31,322 nucleotides of DNA from JAYEIA01 sp964472505 (GTDB lineage Bacteria; Bacteroidota; Bacteroidia; Bacteroidales; JAADGE01). Positions 15,675-23,091 of the stretch are shown here, in pieces. A program made the position numbers and the translations under genes. Positions within the stretch are counted from its first letter, which is position 1. Every line of letters starts with the position of its first letter. The DNA lies in contig CAYYQW010000046.1 of the NCBI GenBank assembly GCA_964472505.1, positions 1 through 31,322 of the forward strand, read 5' to 3'. The notes below the pieces were generated by a model. That model was not told the origin of the DNA. It did no database searches and worked only from the letters and a program-made list of their open reading frames with translations.

Positions 15675-16406
15675 TTACAGTATTTTTGCTTCTTCGTTGA
15701 GCAGTCTTACCAGTTCATCGGTATTATTGGCATCCACCATCTTGCAATCGCCTTTTTCCTCGGGCAGGTGGTATTTTTTAATTTCGGTATTGCTTTCCGC
15801 TCCGGAAGCTTCAAGAACTTCAAGCGGTTTTTTTCGTGCCGTCATAATGCCTCGCATGCCCGGTATTTTGGGTTCAAGTGCAAAACCTTTTCCGGCACCG
15901 GCCACGAAAGGAAATTGAGCTTCTCCTTTTTCATAACCGCCGTCTATTTCTCTTTCATAAGCAACTTTGTCGCCGTCTATTTCAAATTTTGTTGTACTTG
16001 AAATGTTTGGTATTGAAAGTAATTCGGACAGCATTCCGTCAACCAATCCGCCGTTGAAATCAATGGATTCTTTTCCGGTAAGGATAAAGTCATATTCTCC
16101 TTTTTTGAATACTTCGGCGATTTCTTTTGCAACAAGCAGTGCATCGCTTGGCTCGGCATCTACTCGAACGGCATTGTGAGCACCCATGGCCAATGCTTTA
16201 CGCAATGTGGCTTCGGTTGCTTTGGGCCCAACGTTTACAACGGTTATTTCCAGTCCGTCGATTTCCAATAAACGTGTCAGCCCCAATTCTTCATACGGGC
16301 CGATAATGTATTGGATATCCGTAGTGTCAAATTTTGTGTCATCATCCGTAAATCGGATCTTTGATGTGGTGTCAGGTACGTGACCTATGCAAACAAGAGC
16401 TTTCAT
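15675..16406 (-). CDS. etfB: Electron transfer flavoprotein, beta subunit
   Basis: A 243-residue EtfB, the partner of EtfA; it carries AMP in classical ETFs or a second FAD in bifurcating ones. Visible features are the N-terminus 'MKALVCIGHVPDT', the nucleotide-binding region 'LRKALAMGAHNAVRV', 'ILTGKESIDFNGGLVDGMLSELL', and the beta-subunit recognition loop near 'RGIMTARKKPLEVLE'. I cannot tell from reading alone whether it is the bifurcating type. It is the first gene of the etfBA unit and has the clearest promoter in the window, with a large palindrome centred on the -7 box (16428-16455). The start ATG at 16406 is well supported. Confidence 0.95.
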   Translation of the reverse strand: MKALVCIGHVPDTTSKIRFTDDDTKFDTTDIQYIIGPYEELGLTRLLEIDGLEITVVNVGPKATEATLRKALAMGAHNAVRVDAEPSDALLVAKEIAEVFKKGEYDFILTGKESIDFNGGLVDGMLSELLSIPNISSTTKFEIDGDKVAYEREIDGGYEKGEAQFPFVAGAGKGFALEPKIPGMRGIMTARKKPLEVLEASGAESNTEIKKYHLPEEKGDCKMVDANNTDELVRLLNEEAKIL

Positions 16407-16427
16407 ATCTAAAAAGATTTATATGTT

Positions 16428-16455
16428 AAATTTATTATGCAAACATAATAAATTT
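16428..16455. promoter_or_regulatory. Palindromic operator candidate at the etfB promoter
   Basis: Perfect 12-bp arms, AAATTTATTATG (16428-16439) and CATAATAAATTT (16444-16455), flank the 4 bases CAAA. The centre coincides with the minus-strand -7 box TATGTTTG (16447-16440), so a protein bound here would block or alter transcription of etfBA. A regulator is not encoded next to it. Confidence 0.6.
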
Positions 16456-16470
16456 TGTGCTTTTTTCAAA
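16440..16470 (-). promoter_or_regulatory. etfBA promoter (Bacteroidota type)
   Basis: On the minus strand TTTG (16470-16467) is followed after exactly 19 nt by TATGTTTG (16447-16440), a full match to the consensus TTTG-N19-21-TAnnTTTG. Transcription would start near 16433, leaving a leader of roughly 27 nt before the etfB ATG. Confidence 0.65.
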
Positions 16471-16663
16471 AGCTTTTCTTCTTAAATGCCGCCGCTGATT
16501 ATGAAATATCCGAATTTTTTTATTTTTTTTTGAGTATTTTTTATTTTTCTGAAAATCGCAACTATAGTTGATTTCTTTAGTTTGACTTGTTCTGTGCTTA
16601 TCTGCCTTGAGCTGTTATTGCCTGTAAATGGAGATAAGATAATTTACTGTGAAAAAAAATATA

Positions 16664-16671
16664 TATATTTG
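16664..16671 (+). promoter_or_regulatory. Possible -7 element of the hybrid kinase gene
   Basis: TATATTTG matches TAnnTTTG and lies 32 nt upstream of the ATG at 16704. The -33 region has only a poor TTTA, so the call is tentative. Confidence 0.35.
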
Positions 16672-16703
16672 TGTATGAAAAGCTCTTATTGTAAATAACA
16701 TAT

Positions 16704-19700
16704 ATGAAACAGCCATTAAACGGAAGTGAAATAAAAAATAAAAAAAGCTTAAACAGCTTCTTTGTTGTTTTAATAGTGATAATTTCCGGTGTTGTTATTT
16801 GGATTGCTGAAGCAATCTTGGATTATTACGTGCATTATAAATCGGATTACAGTTTTATCGATATTTTGTATAAAAACATACCCGAAGGCGAAATTCTGAT
16901 TCGCTTGTCATATATTGTAATTCTTCTGTTACTTGCTTTGGTTTTTTTGATCTTATATAAGCGATTAAGAAAAGTAAGATCCCAATTAGAAAAAGGAAAT
17001 TTATATCTAAAATCGGTTTTAAACTCAATTGGTGATGCGGTAATAACTACCGATGTCAAGGGTCGGGTAACGGGCGTGAACCCGGTTGCCGAAGAGCTAA
17101 TTGGCAGAACCGAAAGCGATATTTTAGGGCGGCCGCTTAATCGGGTTTTTAATATAAAAAATGCCAAAACCGGAGAAATTGTCGAAAATCCGGTTGATAA
17201 AGTTTTGGCGGCCGGCAAGACGGTTGCTTTGGCCAATCATACCATACTTACTTCCGATAAAGGTACACAATATCACATAGCCGATTCTGCCTCACCTATC
17301 AGAGAAAAAGAACAGATTGAAGGTGTTGTGTTGGTTTTCAGAGATGTAAGTGATGAATATGAGGCTGAAAAAATACACCGAGAAGCCGAGGCAAAATACC
17401 GCAGCCTTTTTCATGAAACCCCATTGGGTAATTTTCACTATGATACAGAGGGTGTAATAACGGATTGTAATGATCGATTTGTAGAAATCATCGGTTCTTC
17501 AAAGTCTGTATTAGTTGGTTTGAATATGCTTAAGCAACTGAAAGACAAAGTGCTTATGTCTGCGGTGAGAGAATCATTGACGCAGGGGAAAGCTTATTAT
17601 GAAGATTATTACCGGTCTGTTACGGCTGATAAAGTAACGCCGGTGAGAATAATTTTTAAAGGTATTCGCAATTCGGACGGAAAAATAGTCGGCAGTTTAG
17701 GTTTGGTGGAAGATATTACCGAGAGAAAACTTGCTGAGGAAGCGCTTGCAAAAAGTGAAAAGCACTTGTTGCAAGCTCAGTCCATTGGGAAAATGGGGAG
17801 TTGGACAATTGATTTGACTACCGGCAAAGTATCGGCTTCCAAACAAAGTTACAAAATCTATGGTTTTGAACTTGGCTCTGTCGTGAGCTATCAGGATATA
17901 AAAGAAATACCTTTGCCTGAGTACCGCAAAAGCCTTGACAAAGCAATGGAGCAATTAATTAAAGAAGGTAAAAACTATGACGAAGAATTTCAGATAAAGC
18001 GAGCAACCGATGGTGCAATTCTGGATATTCATTCTGTGGCGGAGTATGACAGCGAAAACAATAAAGTTCACGGAATTATACAAGATATAACCCTTCGCAA
18101 GCAAGCCAAACGCGATTTGAAAAAGCGTGAGCAACTTATGCGCTATATCATACAGCATGATCCGGGCGGGCGTGTGGTTTTTGATAAGGAAATGAATCAT
18201 GTTTTTGTAAGTAAAACTTTTTTGCGGGACTATAAGGTAGAAGAAAAAGATGTTATCGGGAAAAATCATTATGATGTGTTTCCCACCATACCGGAAAAGT
18301 GGAAGAAAGTCCACAAAAGAGCATTGGAAGGCGAAGTAGTAGTAAGCGGTGATGATGAATACTTTGTACATGAAGACGGAAGTATTGATTATACACGCTG
18401 GGTATGCCGTCCCTGGTACAGCGAAAATGGCGAGATTGGCGGTATAGTACTATACACCGATATCATTACCGAACTGAAGAAAATTGAGAAAAAATTTGCC
18501 GACAGCGAAAAACGCTTTCGTTCTCTGGCTGAATCTGCCCCGATCGGTATTATTATTTCCGACAAAAAAGGACAAACTGTTTTTCAAAACAGTCATTTTA
18601 CAAAAATGTTAGGATACACACTTGAAGATATTCCCACTATAGAGCACTGGTGGCCATTGGCTTATCCGGATGATGATGATCGAAGGTTTGTCCAAGAACG
18701 CTGGAATACCGTGCTTAAGGAAGCATCCGGAAAAGATACCCCGGTAAGGCCGGTTGAAGCTATAGTAAGCTGCAAAGACGGTAGGGACAAGTATATTGAA
18801 TTTCGCCTGACAAAAACCGATGATTTAGACTTTATTCTGTTTATGGATATTACTAATCGCAAAGAAGCTGAAAAAGAAATATTACGGAAAAATGAAGAAT
18901 ATTTGACTGCCAATGAGGAATTAAACGAAGGCTTGCAAAGGATTAAAGAAATTAATATTGAACTTGAAGAGGCCAAAGAACGTGCCGAAGAAAGTGATCG
19001 ACTAAAAACCGTCTTCTTGGCAAATATGAGTCACGAAATAAGAACCCCCATGAACGGTATTTTGGGTTTTGCTTCTTTATTAAAACAAGCACAAGTTTCT
19101 GAAGAGCAGCAAAAAAAATATTTGAATATTATTGAGCAAAGCGGTGAACGAATGCTTAATACCATAAATGACCTCATTGATATTTCACGCATTGAAGCCA
19201 AAGAAGTTAAACTTTATACTTCCGATCTTAATCTCAATGATGCTGCAAATTATTTATACGGTTTGTTTAAGCCCGATACCGATGATAAAGGATTGAAATT
19301 TAACTATACGCTTGATTTAAAAGGAAAAACTCCGCATGTAGTGATTGATAAAGAAAAGTTGTATGTCGTTTTTATGAATTTGATTAAAAACGCCGTAAAA
19401 TATACCGATGAAGGAGAAATTGAGTTTGGTATTGCAAAATCAGGCGGAATGCTTGAATGTTACGTGAAAGACACCGGCATAGGCATACCCGAAGAGCGTC
19501 GTGAAGCCATATTTGATCGCTTCGTTCAGGCTGATTTAAACATCGCTCAACCCTATGAAGGTGCCGGTTTGGGTTTGGCTATTGTTAAGGGATACCTTGA
19601 GTTGATGGGCGGTGATATCCGGGTGGATTCAAGCCCGGGTAAAGGCGCTGCTTTTTATTTTACGATTCCTGTTGACTCTAACAGTTTTGAGAAAGATGAG

Positions 19701-20117
19701 TTGAGCGCTTCGGATAATAGCCAATCTCAAACGCGGCAAATACTGGCCGATTCTTCGGTTTTGGTTGTGGATGATGATGAAATTTCCCGATTGTATTTGT
19801 CTGAGATTTTGGAGCCTTACTGCAAGCAAATTTCTACCGTAAAAAGCGGCATAGAAGCCATTGAGGCAGTTAGAAAGAAGCCTTCACCCGATATCATATT
19901 GATGGACATAAAAATGTCCGGTATGGACGGATACGAAGCTACACGCCGAATAAGAGAATTTGATGAGAAGGTGATAATTATTGCACAAACAGCCTACGCC
20001 ATGCAGGCCGACAGAAAAAAGAGCTTGGATGCCGGTTGTAATGCTTATATCTCCAAGCCGATTCTTCGAAAAGAATTGATTGAATTGATTGGAACGGTTT
20101 TATTTGATGATGATTAA
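16704..20117 (+). CDS. Hybrid sensor histidine kinase with five PAS-like regions
   Basis: A 1137-residue membrane sensor kinase. Two transmembrane helices (about 19-41 and 65-86) frame only some 25 external residues, so sensing is probably cytoplasmic or within the membrane. Five PAS-like regions follow (about 100-218, 231-343, 355-466, 478-590, 603-720), then a coiled-coil linker. The HisKA domain has the phospho-acceptor H777 ('NMSHEIRTPMNG'). The ATPase domain has the N box around N896, 'DTGIGIPE' from D923 and 'GAGLGLAIVKGY'. The fused receiver has D1068, T1096 and K1118. All catalytic residues are present. There is no cognate regulator next to it; the stand-alone receiver at 9243 is the only other candidate here. 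It is transcribed divergently from etfB and converges on pspA. The ligand is unknown. Confidence 0.95.
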   Translation: MKQPLNGSEIKNKKSLNSFFVVLIVIISGVVIWIAEAILDYYVHYKSDYSFIDILYKNIPEGEILIRLSYIVILLLLALVFLILYKRLRKVRSQLEKGNLYLKSVLNSIGDAVITTDVKGRVTGVNPVAEELIGRTESDILGRPLNRVFNIKNAKTGEIVENPVDKVLAAGKTVALANHTILTSDKGTQYHIADSASPIREKEQIEGVVLVFRDVSDEYEAEKIHREAEAKYRSLFHETPLGNFHYDTEGVITDCNDRFVEIIGSSKSVLVGLNMLKQLKDKVLMSAVRESLTQGKAYYEDYYRSVTADKVTPVRIIFKGIRNSDGKIVGSLGLVEDITERKLAEEALAKSEKHLLQAQSIGKMGSWTIDLTTGKVSASKQSYKIYGFELGSVVSYQDIKEIPLPEYRKSLDKAMEQLIKEGKNYDEEFQIKRATDGAILDIHSVAEYDSENNKVHGIIQDITLRKQAKRDLKKREQLMRYIIQHDPGGRVVFDKEMNHVFVSKTFLRDYKVEEKDVIGKNHYDVFPTIPEKWKKVHKRALEGEVVVSGDDEYFVHEDGSIDYTRWVCRPWYSENGEIGGIVLYTDIITELKKIEKKFADSEKRFRSLAESAPIGIIISDKKGQTVFQNSHFTKMLGYTLEDIPTIEHWWPLAYPDDDDRRFVQERWNTVLKEASGKDTPVRPVEAIVSCKDGRDKYIEFRLTKTDDLDFILFMDITNRKEAEKEILRKNEEYLTANEELNEGLQRIKEINIELEEAKERAEESDRLKTVFLANMSHEIRTPMNGILGFASLLKQAQVSEEQQKKYLNIIEQSGERMLNTINDLIDISRIEAKEVKLYTSDLNLNDAANYLYGLFKPDTDDKGLKFNYTLDLKGKTPHVVIDKEKLYVVFMNLIKNAVKYTDEGEIEFGIAKSGGMLECYVKDTGIGIPEERREAIFDRFVQADLNIAQPYEGAGLGLAIVKGYLELMGGDIRVDSSPGKGAAFYFTIPVDSNSFEKDELSASDNSQSQTRQILADSSVLVVDDDEISRLYLSEILEPYCKQISTVKSGIEAIEAVRKKPSPDIILMDIKMSGMDGYEATRRIREFDEKVIIIAQTAYAMQADRKKSLDAGCNAYISKPILRKELIELIGTVLFDDD

Positions 20118-20150
20118 TTTGAGTAATTTTTATATTAATAGCCGGAAAAC

Positions 20151-20183
20151 AAAAACACCCGACAAAATGTGCCGGGTGTTTTT
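20151..20183. terminator. Bidirectional terminator between the kinase and pspA
   Basis: Arms AAAAACACCCG (20151-20161) and CGGGTGTTTTT (20173-20183) pair perfectly around an 11-nt loop. A T-run continues on the plus strand and an A-run precedes it, so it can end both converging genes. Confidence 0.85.
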
Positions 20184-20204
20184 TTGTTTACGTATTTCGA
20201 ATAT

Positions 20205-20936
20205 TTATTCGGTTTTCTCGTCTTGTCCGGCTGAGTCATCACCTTTCATTTTTGCTTTGAGGGCGTCTAAGGCTGCCGAACCGGTTTGGGAAGTATCTTT
20301 GAGTACTTCGTCAATTTCTTCGTCAATGCTTCTGTTTTCATAAGCAATGTCGGCATACGATTCTGCCAATGCTTCTTTCTCTTCCACTTTGGTTTTCATT
20401 CGTTCGAGCATGGATACTGTGCTTGACGAATCAATCTCTGCTAACTGCTTGTTTACGTTTCTGGTAGCTTCACTTACTTTGGCTCTGGCTTGCAAAGTTT
20501 TGGCTTCGTTTTCCCATTTTGAAATATTGGATTTCAATTTGCGAATATTGGCGTCTAACTTTGCCACTTGCGCATCGTAAGTTTTTTGGTGCTGAAGCGC
20601 TGTTTGAAGGTTTTGTGCGCTGCGTTCTTTTTGTTCGAGCGCCATGGTTGCTAAGCGGTCGGCTTCTGCTTGGTCTAATTCGCCGGCTTCGGCTCTTTGA
20701 ACCAATTTCATGGCTTTGCTTTCATAGCTTTTCATTTGTTCTCTGTGGTTGTTGGCTTCATTTCGTGAGCGAATCGCCATGGCCTTTACTTCTGCAAGTG
20801 CTTTAATACTTTCGTCCAAGTCTTCTTTGAGTTCACGAATTCCCTGTTGAGTTAATTTAACCGGGTCTTCCATTTTGTCGATTGCTGAGTGTGCTTCTGC
20901 TTTTCCGATACTGAATAATCTTCTGAATATTCCCAT
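20205..20936 (-). CDS. pspA: PspA/IM30 (Vipp1) family membrane-protection protein
   Basis: PspA/IM30 proteins are ESCRT-III-like helical proteins that coat the inner membrane and protect it when it is damaged or when secretion stalls. The 243-residue protein begins with the amphipathic helix 'MGIFRRLFSIGKAEAHSAID' that touches the membrane. The typical 'EDPVKLTQQGIRELKEDL' follows, then a long charged coiled coil to about residue 190 and an acidic tail. Length fits PspA. No pspB, pspC or pspF neighbour is present. Its promoter (20978-21009) overlaps twin palindromes, suggesting control by a dimeric DNA-binding protein. It converges with the hybrid kinase gene, and a shared terminator separates them; a functional link to the kinase is not shown. 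Confidence 0.92.
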   Translation of the reverse strand: MGIFRRLFSIGKAEAHSAIDKMEDPVKLTQQGIRELKEDLDESIKALAEVKAMAIRSRNEANNHREQMKSYESKAMKLVQRAEAGELDQAEADRLATMALEQKERSAQNLQTALQHQKTYDAQVAKLDANIRKLKSNISKWENEAKTLQARAKVSEATRNVNKQLAEIDSSSTVSMLERMKTKVEEKEALAESYADIAYENRSIDEEIDEVLKDTSQTGSAALDALKAKMKGDDSAGQDEKTE

Positions 20937-20977
20937 GATTTTATGTATTTAAGTGTTTGTAATTGTGTTTACTTTTT

Positions 20978-21009
20978 CAAAGATAAAACAAAAAAATGGA
21001 ATTGCCAAA
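20978..21009 (-). promoter_or_regulatory. pspA promoter (Bacteroidota type)
   Basis: On the minus strand TTTG (21009-21006) is followed after 20 nt by TATCTTTG (20985-20978), a full match to TTTG-N19-21-TAnnTTTG. Transcription would start near 20971, with a leader of about 35 nt. The -33 box lies inside the palindrome at 21001-21021. Confidence 0.6.
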
Positions 21010-21044
21010 AAAATTGGCAATAAAATGCCAAAAAAATTAGCATT
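21001..21044. repeat. Twin A-tract palindromes upstream of pspA
   Basis: Two 17-bp units of the form TGCC-A7-TTNGCA lie at 21003-21019 and 21026-21042, 23 bp apart and differing at one base. The first extends to a perfect inverted repeat with 8-bp arms (ATTGCCAA 21001-21008, TTGGCAAT 21014-21021). The second is imperfect (AATGC 21024-21028, GCATT 21040-21044). They overlap and precede the pspA -33 box, the layout of tandem operators. The rest of 21045-21186 is non-coding with nothing else clear. Confidence 0.6.
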
Positions 21045-21186
21045 ATTTTTTAATTGCTTGTTTTTTAATGCTTTATGTGTTTTGATTTAAGGCTTTTGCG
21101 GACCGGGAAAGGCTTTTTTTAAGGATATCAGGCATTTTGCTTGGTGAAAATATGACAAATAAGTGAAATGCGGTGAACATTAACCG

Positions 21187-22020
21187 CTACTCCAGAAATC
21201 TAAACTGTTGTTCGGTTTCTTTTTCTAAGGAGTCTCTTTCGGCTTTGTAGGTGTTTTCGATTATGTAAACATAATCCAATTTTCTGAAATTGGCTAAAGT
21301 TTTCACCTGCAGTCGGTAAAAATTACTCTGTTTGATTTTATAAATTTTCGAAACTATACCAATCGGCATAGCTTGCGGAAAGATGGCTGAATATCCTGAG
21401 CTTACGATCGTGTCGCCTTTCTGAATTTTTACATGCCCGGGAATATCATTAAGTGTGAGGTATTCCGGTGATTCTCCGTCCCAATTTAAGCTTCCGAAGT
21501 AGCCGGTTTTTTCCAACTCACCGGACATTGAAAAATTGGTATTAAGTAATGATACAACCGTTGCATAATTGTTACTCACCTTGGCAACCACGCCTACTAC
21601 ACCTTTGGGGCTTACCACGGCTGAATTAATTTTTATTCCGCTTTTTTTTCCTTTATTTATGGTTAAGTAGTTTTGTTGGCGGTTTACTGAGTTCTTAATA
21701 ACTTTTCCCAATGTATATTTGTACTGCCTCTCTTCCAAAAATTGGTCGTCTTGTTGGCTGAAGTATCGATAAGCAGAAAGCCGGTTTATCAGTTTTTCGT
21801 TTTCTGAAACCAATTGTTTGTTTGACTCTCTCAGACTGAAATAATCGGTGACGGCATGAATTTTTTCAAAATAAAAACCGGATATTCGGTTGGCGGATGT
21901 CATTATATTTTCCGCTTTACTGTTGTAATGAGATAATGTGAGATGCAGAGCTATACCTTCCAAGAGCAGAAATAAGAAAAAAGTATAATGCTTAATGAGG
22001 AAATCTACAATCTGCCGCAT
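21187..22020 (-). CDS. mreC: Rod shape-determining protein MreC
   Basis: MreC is a periplasmic, membrane-anchored scaffold that links the MreB filament to the wall-elongation enzymes. The 277-residue protein has one N-terminal transmembrane helix (about residues 12-30, 'TFFLFLLLEGIALHLTL'), a coiled coil (about 60-90), and the paired beta-barrel domain with 'VVSPKGVVGVVAKVSNNYATV' split across residues 130-155, 'GDTIVSSGYSAIFPQ' and 'PIGIVSKI'. It starts 25 bp after mreB. In Bacteroidota mreD, a class B penicillin-binding protein and rodA usually follow; here the next gene is pspA after a 250-bp gap, so the cluster is shortened. The start ATG at 22020 is placed right before the membrane helix. 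Confidence 0.93.
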   Translation of the reverse strand: MRQIVDFLIKHYTFFLFLLLEGIALHLTLSHYNSKAENIMTSANRISGFYFEKIHAVTDYFSLRESNKQLVSENEKLINRLSAYRYFSQQDDQFLEERQYKYTLGKVIKNSVNRQQNYLTINKGKKSGIKINSAVVSPKGVVGVVAKVSNNYATVVSLLNTNFSMSGELEKTGYFGSLNWDGESPEYLTLNDIPGHVKIQKGDTIVSSGYSAIFPQAMPIGIVSKIYKIKQSNFYRLQVKTLANFRKLDYVYIIENTYKAERDSLEKETEQQFRFLE

Positions 22021-22045
22021 TATTTATTTTGTTTTTGGAAGTTCA

Positions 22046-23068
22046 TTAACGCAATAAGAATTTGAATTTATCCACATTTTTGAGGGCTATACCGGTACCT
22101 CGGGCAATGGCGTGCAAAGGATTTTCGGCAATATGAACGCGCATATTGGTTTTTTCCTCTAAGCGTTTGTCTAATCCCCGCAGCAAAGCACCGCCTCCGG
22201 CAAGGTAGATTCCGTTTTTATAAATGTCCGAATATAATTCCGGCGGCGTTTTTTCTAATACATGAACAATTGCTGCTTCTACTTTAGCCAAAGATTTGTC
22301 AAGACAATGGGCAATTTCTTGGTATGATACGGGAATTTCAACCGGTAAGGCAGTCATTTGGTGCGGTCCGCGAACGATATAATCGGAAGGCTTATCTTCT
22401 AATTCTGTAAGCGCCGAGCCAACATTGATTTTAATTTGTTCGGCCGTGCTTTCGCCCACTTTTATGTTATGCTGATGCCTCATATATTCTTGTATGTCGG
22501 CAGTGAAATCATCGCCTGCCACTCGAATGGAACGGTTGCTTACTATACCTCCGAGCGAAATAACGGCTATTTCGGTAGTTCCGCCTCCGATATCAACGAC
22601 CATATTTCCTGCCGGTGCTTCCACATCAATTCCTATACCGAGAGCCGCGGCCATTGGCTCAAAAATCATATATACTTCGCGTGCTCCGGCATGCTCGGTG
22701 GAGTCGCGTACGGCACGAGTTTCTACTTCGGTGCTTCCGGAGGGTATGCATACCACCATTTTTAATGAAGGTGAGCCGAATCGAGATTTACTGGTGCCCA
22801 TTTTTATCATTTCTCGAATCATTAATTCAGCAGCTTGAAAATCAGCAATTACACCGTCGCGCAAAGGGCGAATGGTACGGATGTTTTCATGCGTTTTCCC
22901 GTGCATCTGTCTGGCTTTATGCCCAATGGCAACCAGCTTTCCGGTAGCTTGGTCTATTGCCACTATTGAGGGTTCATCAACTACGATCTTGTCGTTTTCG
23001 ATGATAATGGTATTTGCTGTTCCGAGATCTATTGCGATCTCTTTGTTGAGAAATGAAAAGAAGCCCAT
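22046..23068 (-). CDS. mreB: Rod shape-determining protein MreB (bacterial actin)
   Basis: MreB forms membrane-bound filaments that direct side-wall peptidoglycan synthesis and keep rod shape. The 340-residue protein has the actin-fold motifs: phosphate 1 'IDLGTANTIIIEND', connect 1 'VVCIPSGSTEVETRAVRDS', phosphate 2 'VVDIGGGTTEIAVISLGG', adenosine 'YLAGGGALLRGLDKRL' and 'ARGTGIAL'. The N-terminus 'MGFFSFLNKEIAID' includes a short amphipathic membrane anchor. It lies between purH (23-bp gap) and mreC (25-bp gap) on the same strand, so the three share a transcript. Presence of mreB/mreC suggests a rod-shaped cell. Confidence 0.97.
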   Translation of the reverse strand: MGFFSFLNKEIAIDLGTANTIIIENDKIVVDEPSIVAIDQATGKLVAIGHKARQMHGKTHENIRTIRPLRDGVIADFQAAELMIREMIKMGTSKSRFGSPSLKMVVCIPSGSTEVETRAVRDSTEHAGAREVYMIFEPMAAALGIGIDVEAPAGNMVVDIGGGTTEIAVISLGGIVSNRSIRVAGDDFTADIQEYMRHQHNIKVGESTAEQIKINVGSALTELEDKPSDYIVRGPHQMTALPVEIPVSYQEIAHCLDKSLAKVEAAIVHVLEKTPPELYSDIYKNGIYLAGGGALLRGLDKRLEEKTNMRVHIAENPLHAIARGTGIALKNVDKFKFLLR

Positions 23069-23091
23069 AATTGTTTTATGTCGTCAATTGG

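Noticed and set aside
17955..18371. 138-residue minus-strand frame inside the hybrid kinase
   Set aside because: Antisense to PAS regions; composition rich in Phe/Ile/Tyr as expected for a shadow of an AT-rich gene.
21001..21030. Sigma-54 promoter for pspA (TGGCA ... TTGC on the minus strand)
   Set aside because: The GG and GC are separated by 9 bases rather than the required 10, and both parts come from the palindromes. The TTTG/TAnnTTTG promoter fits better.
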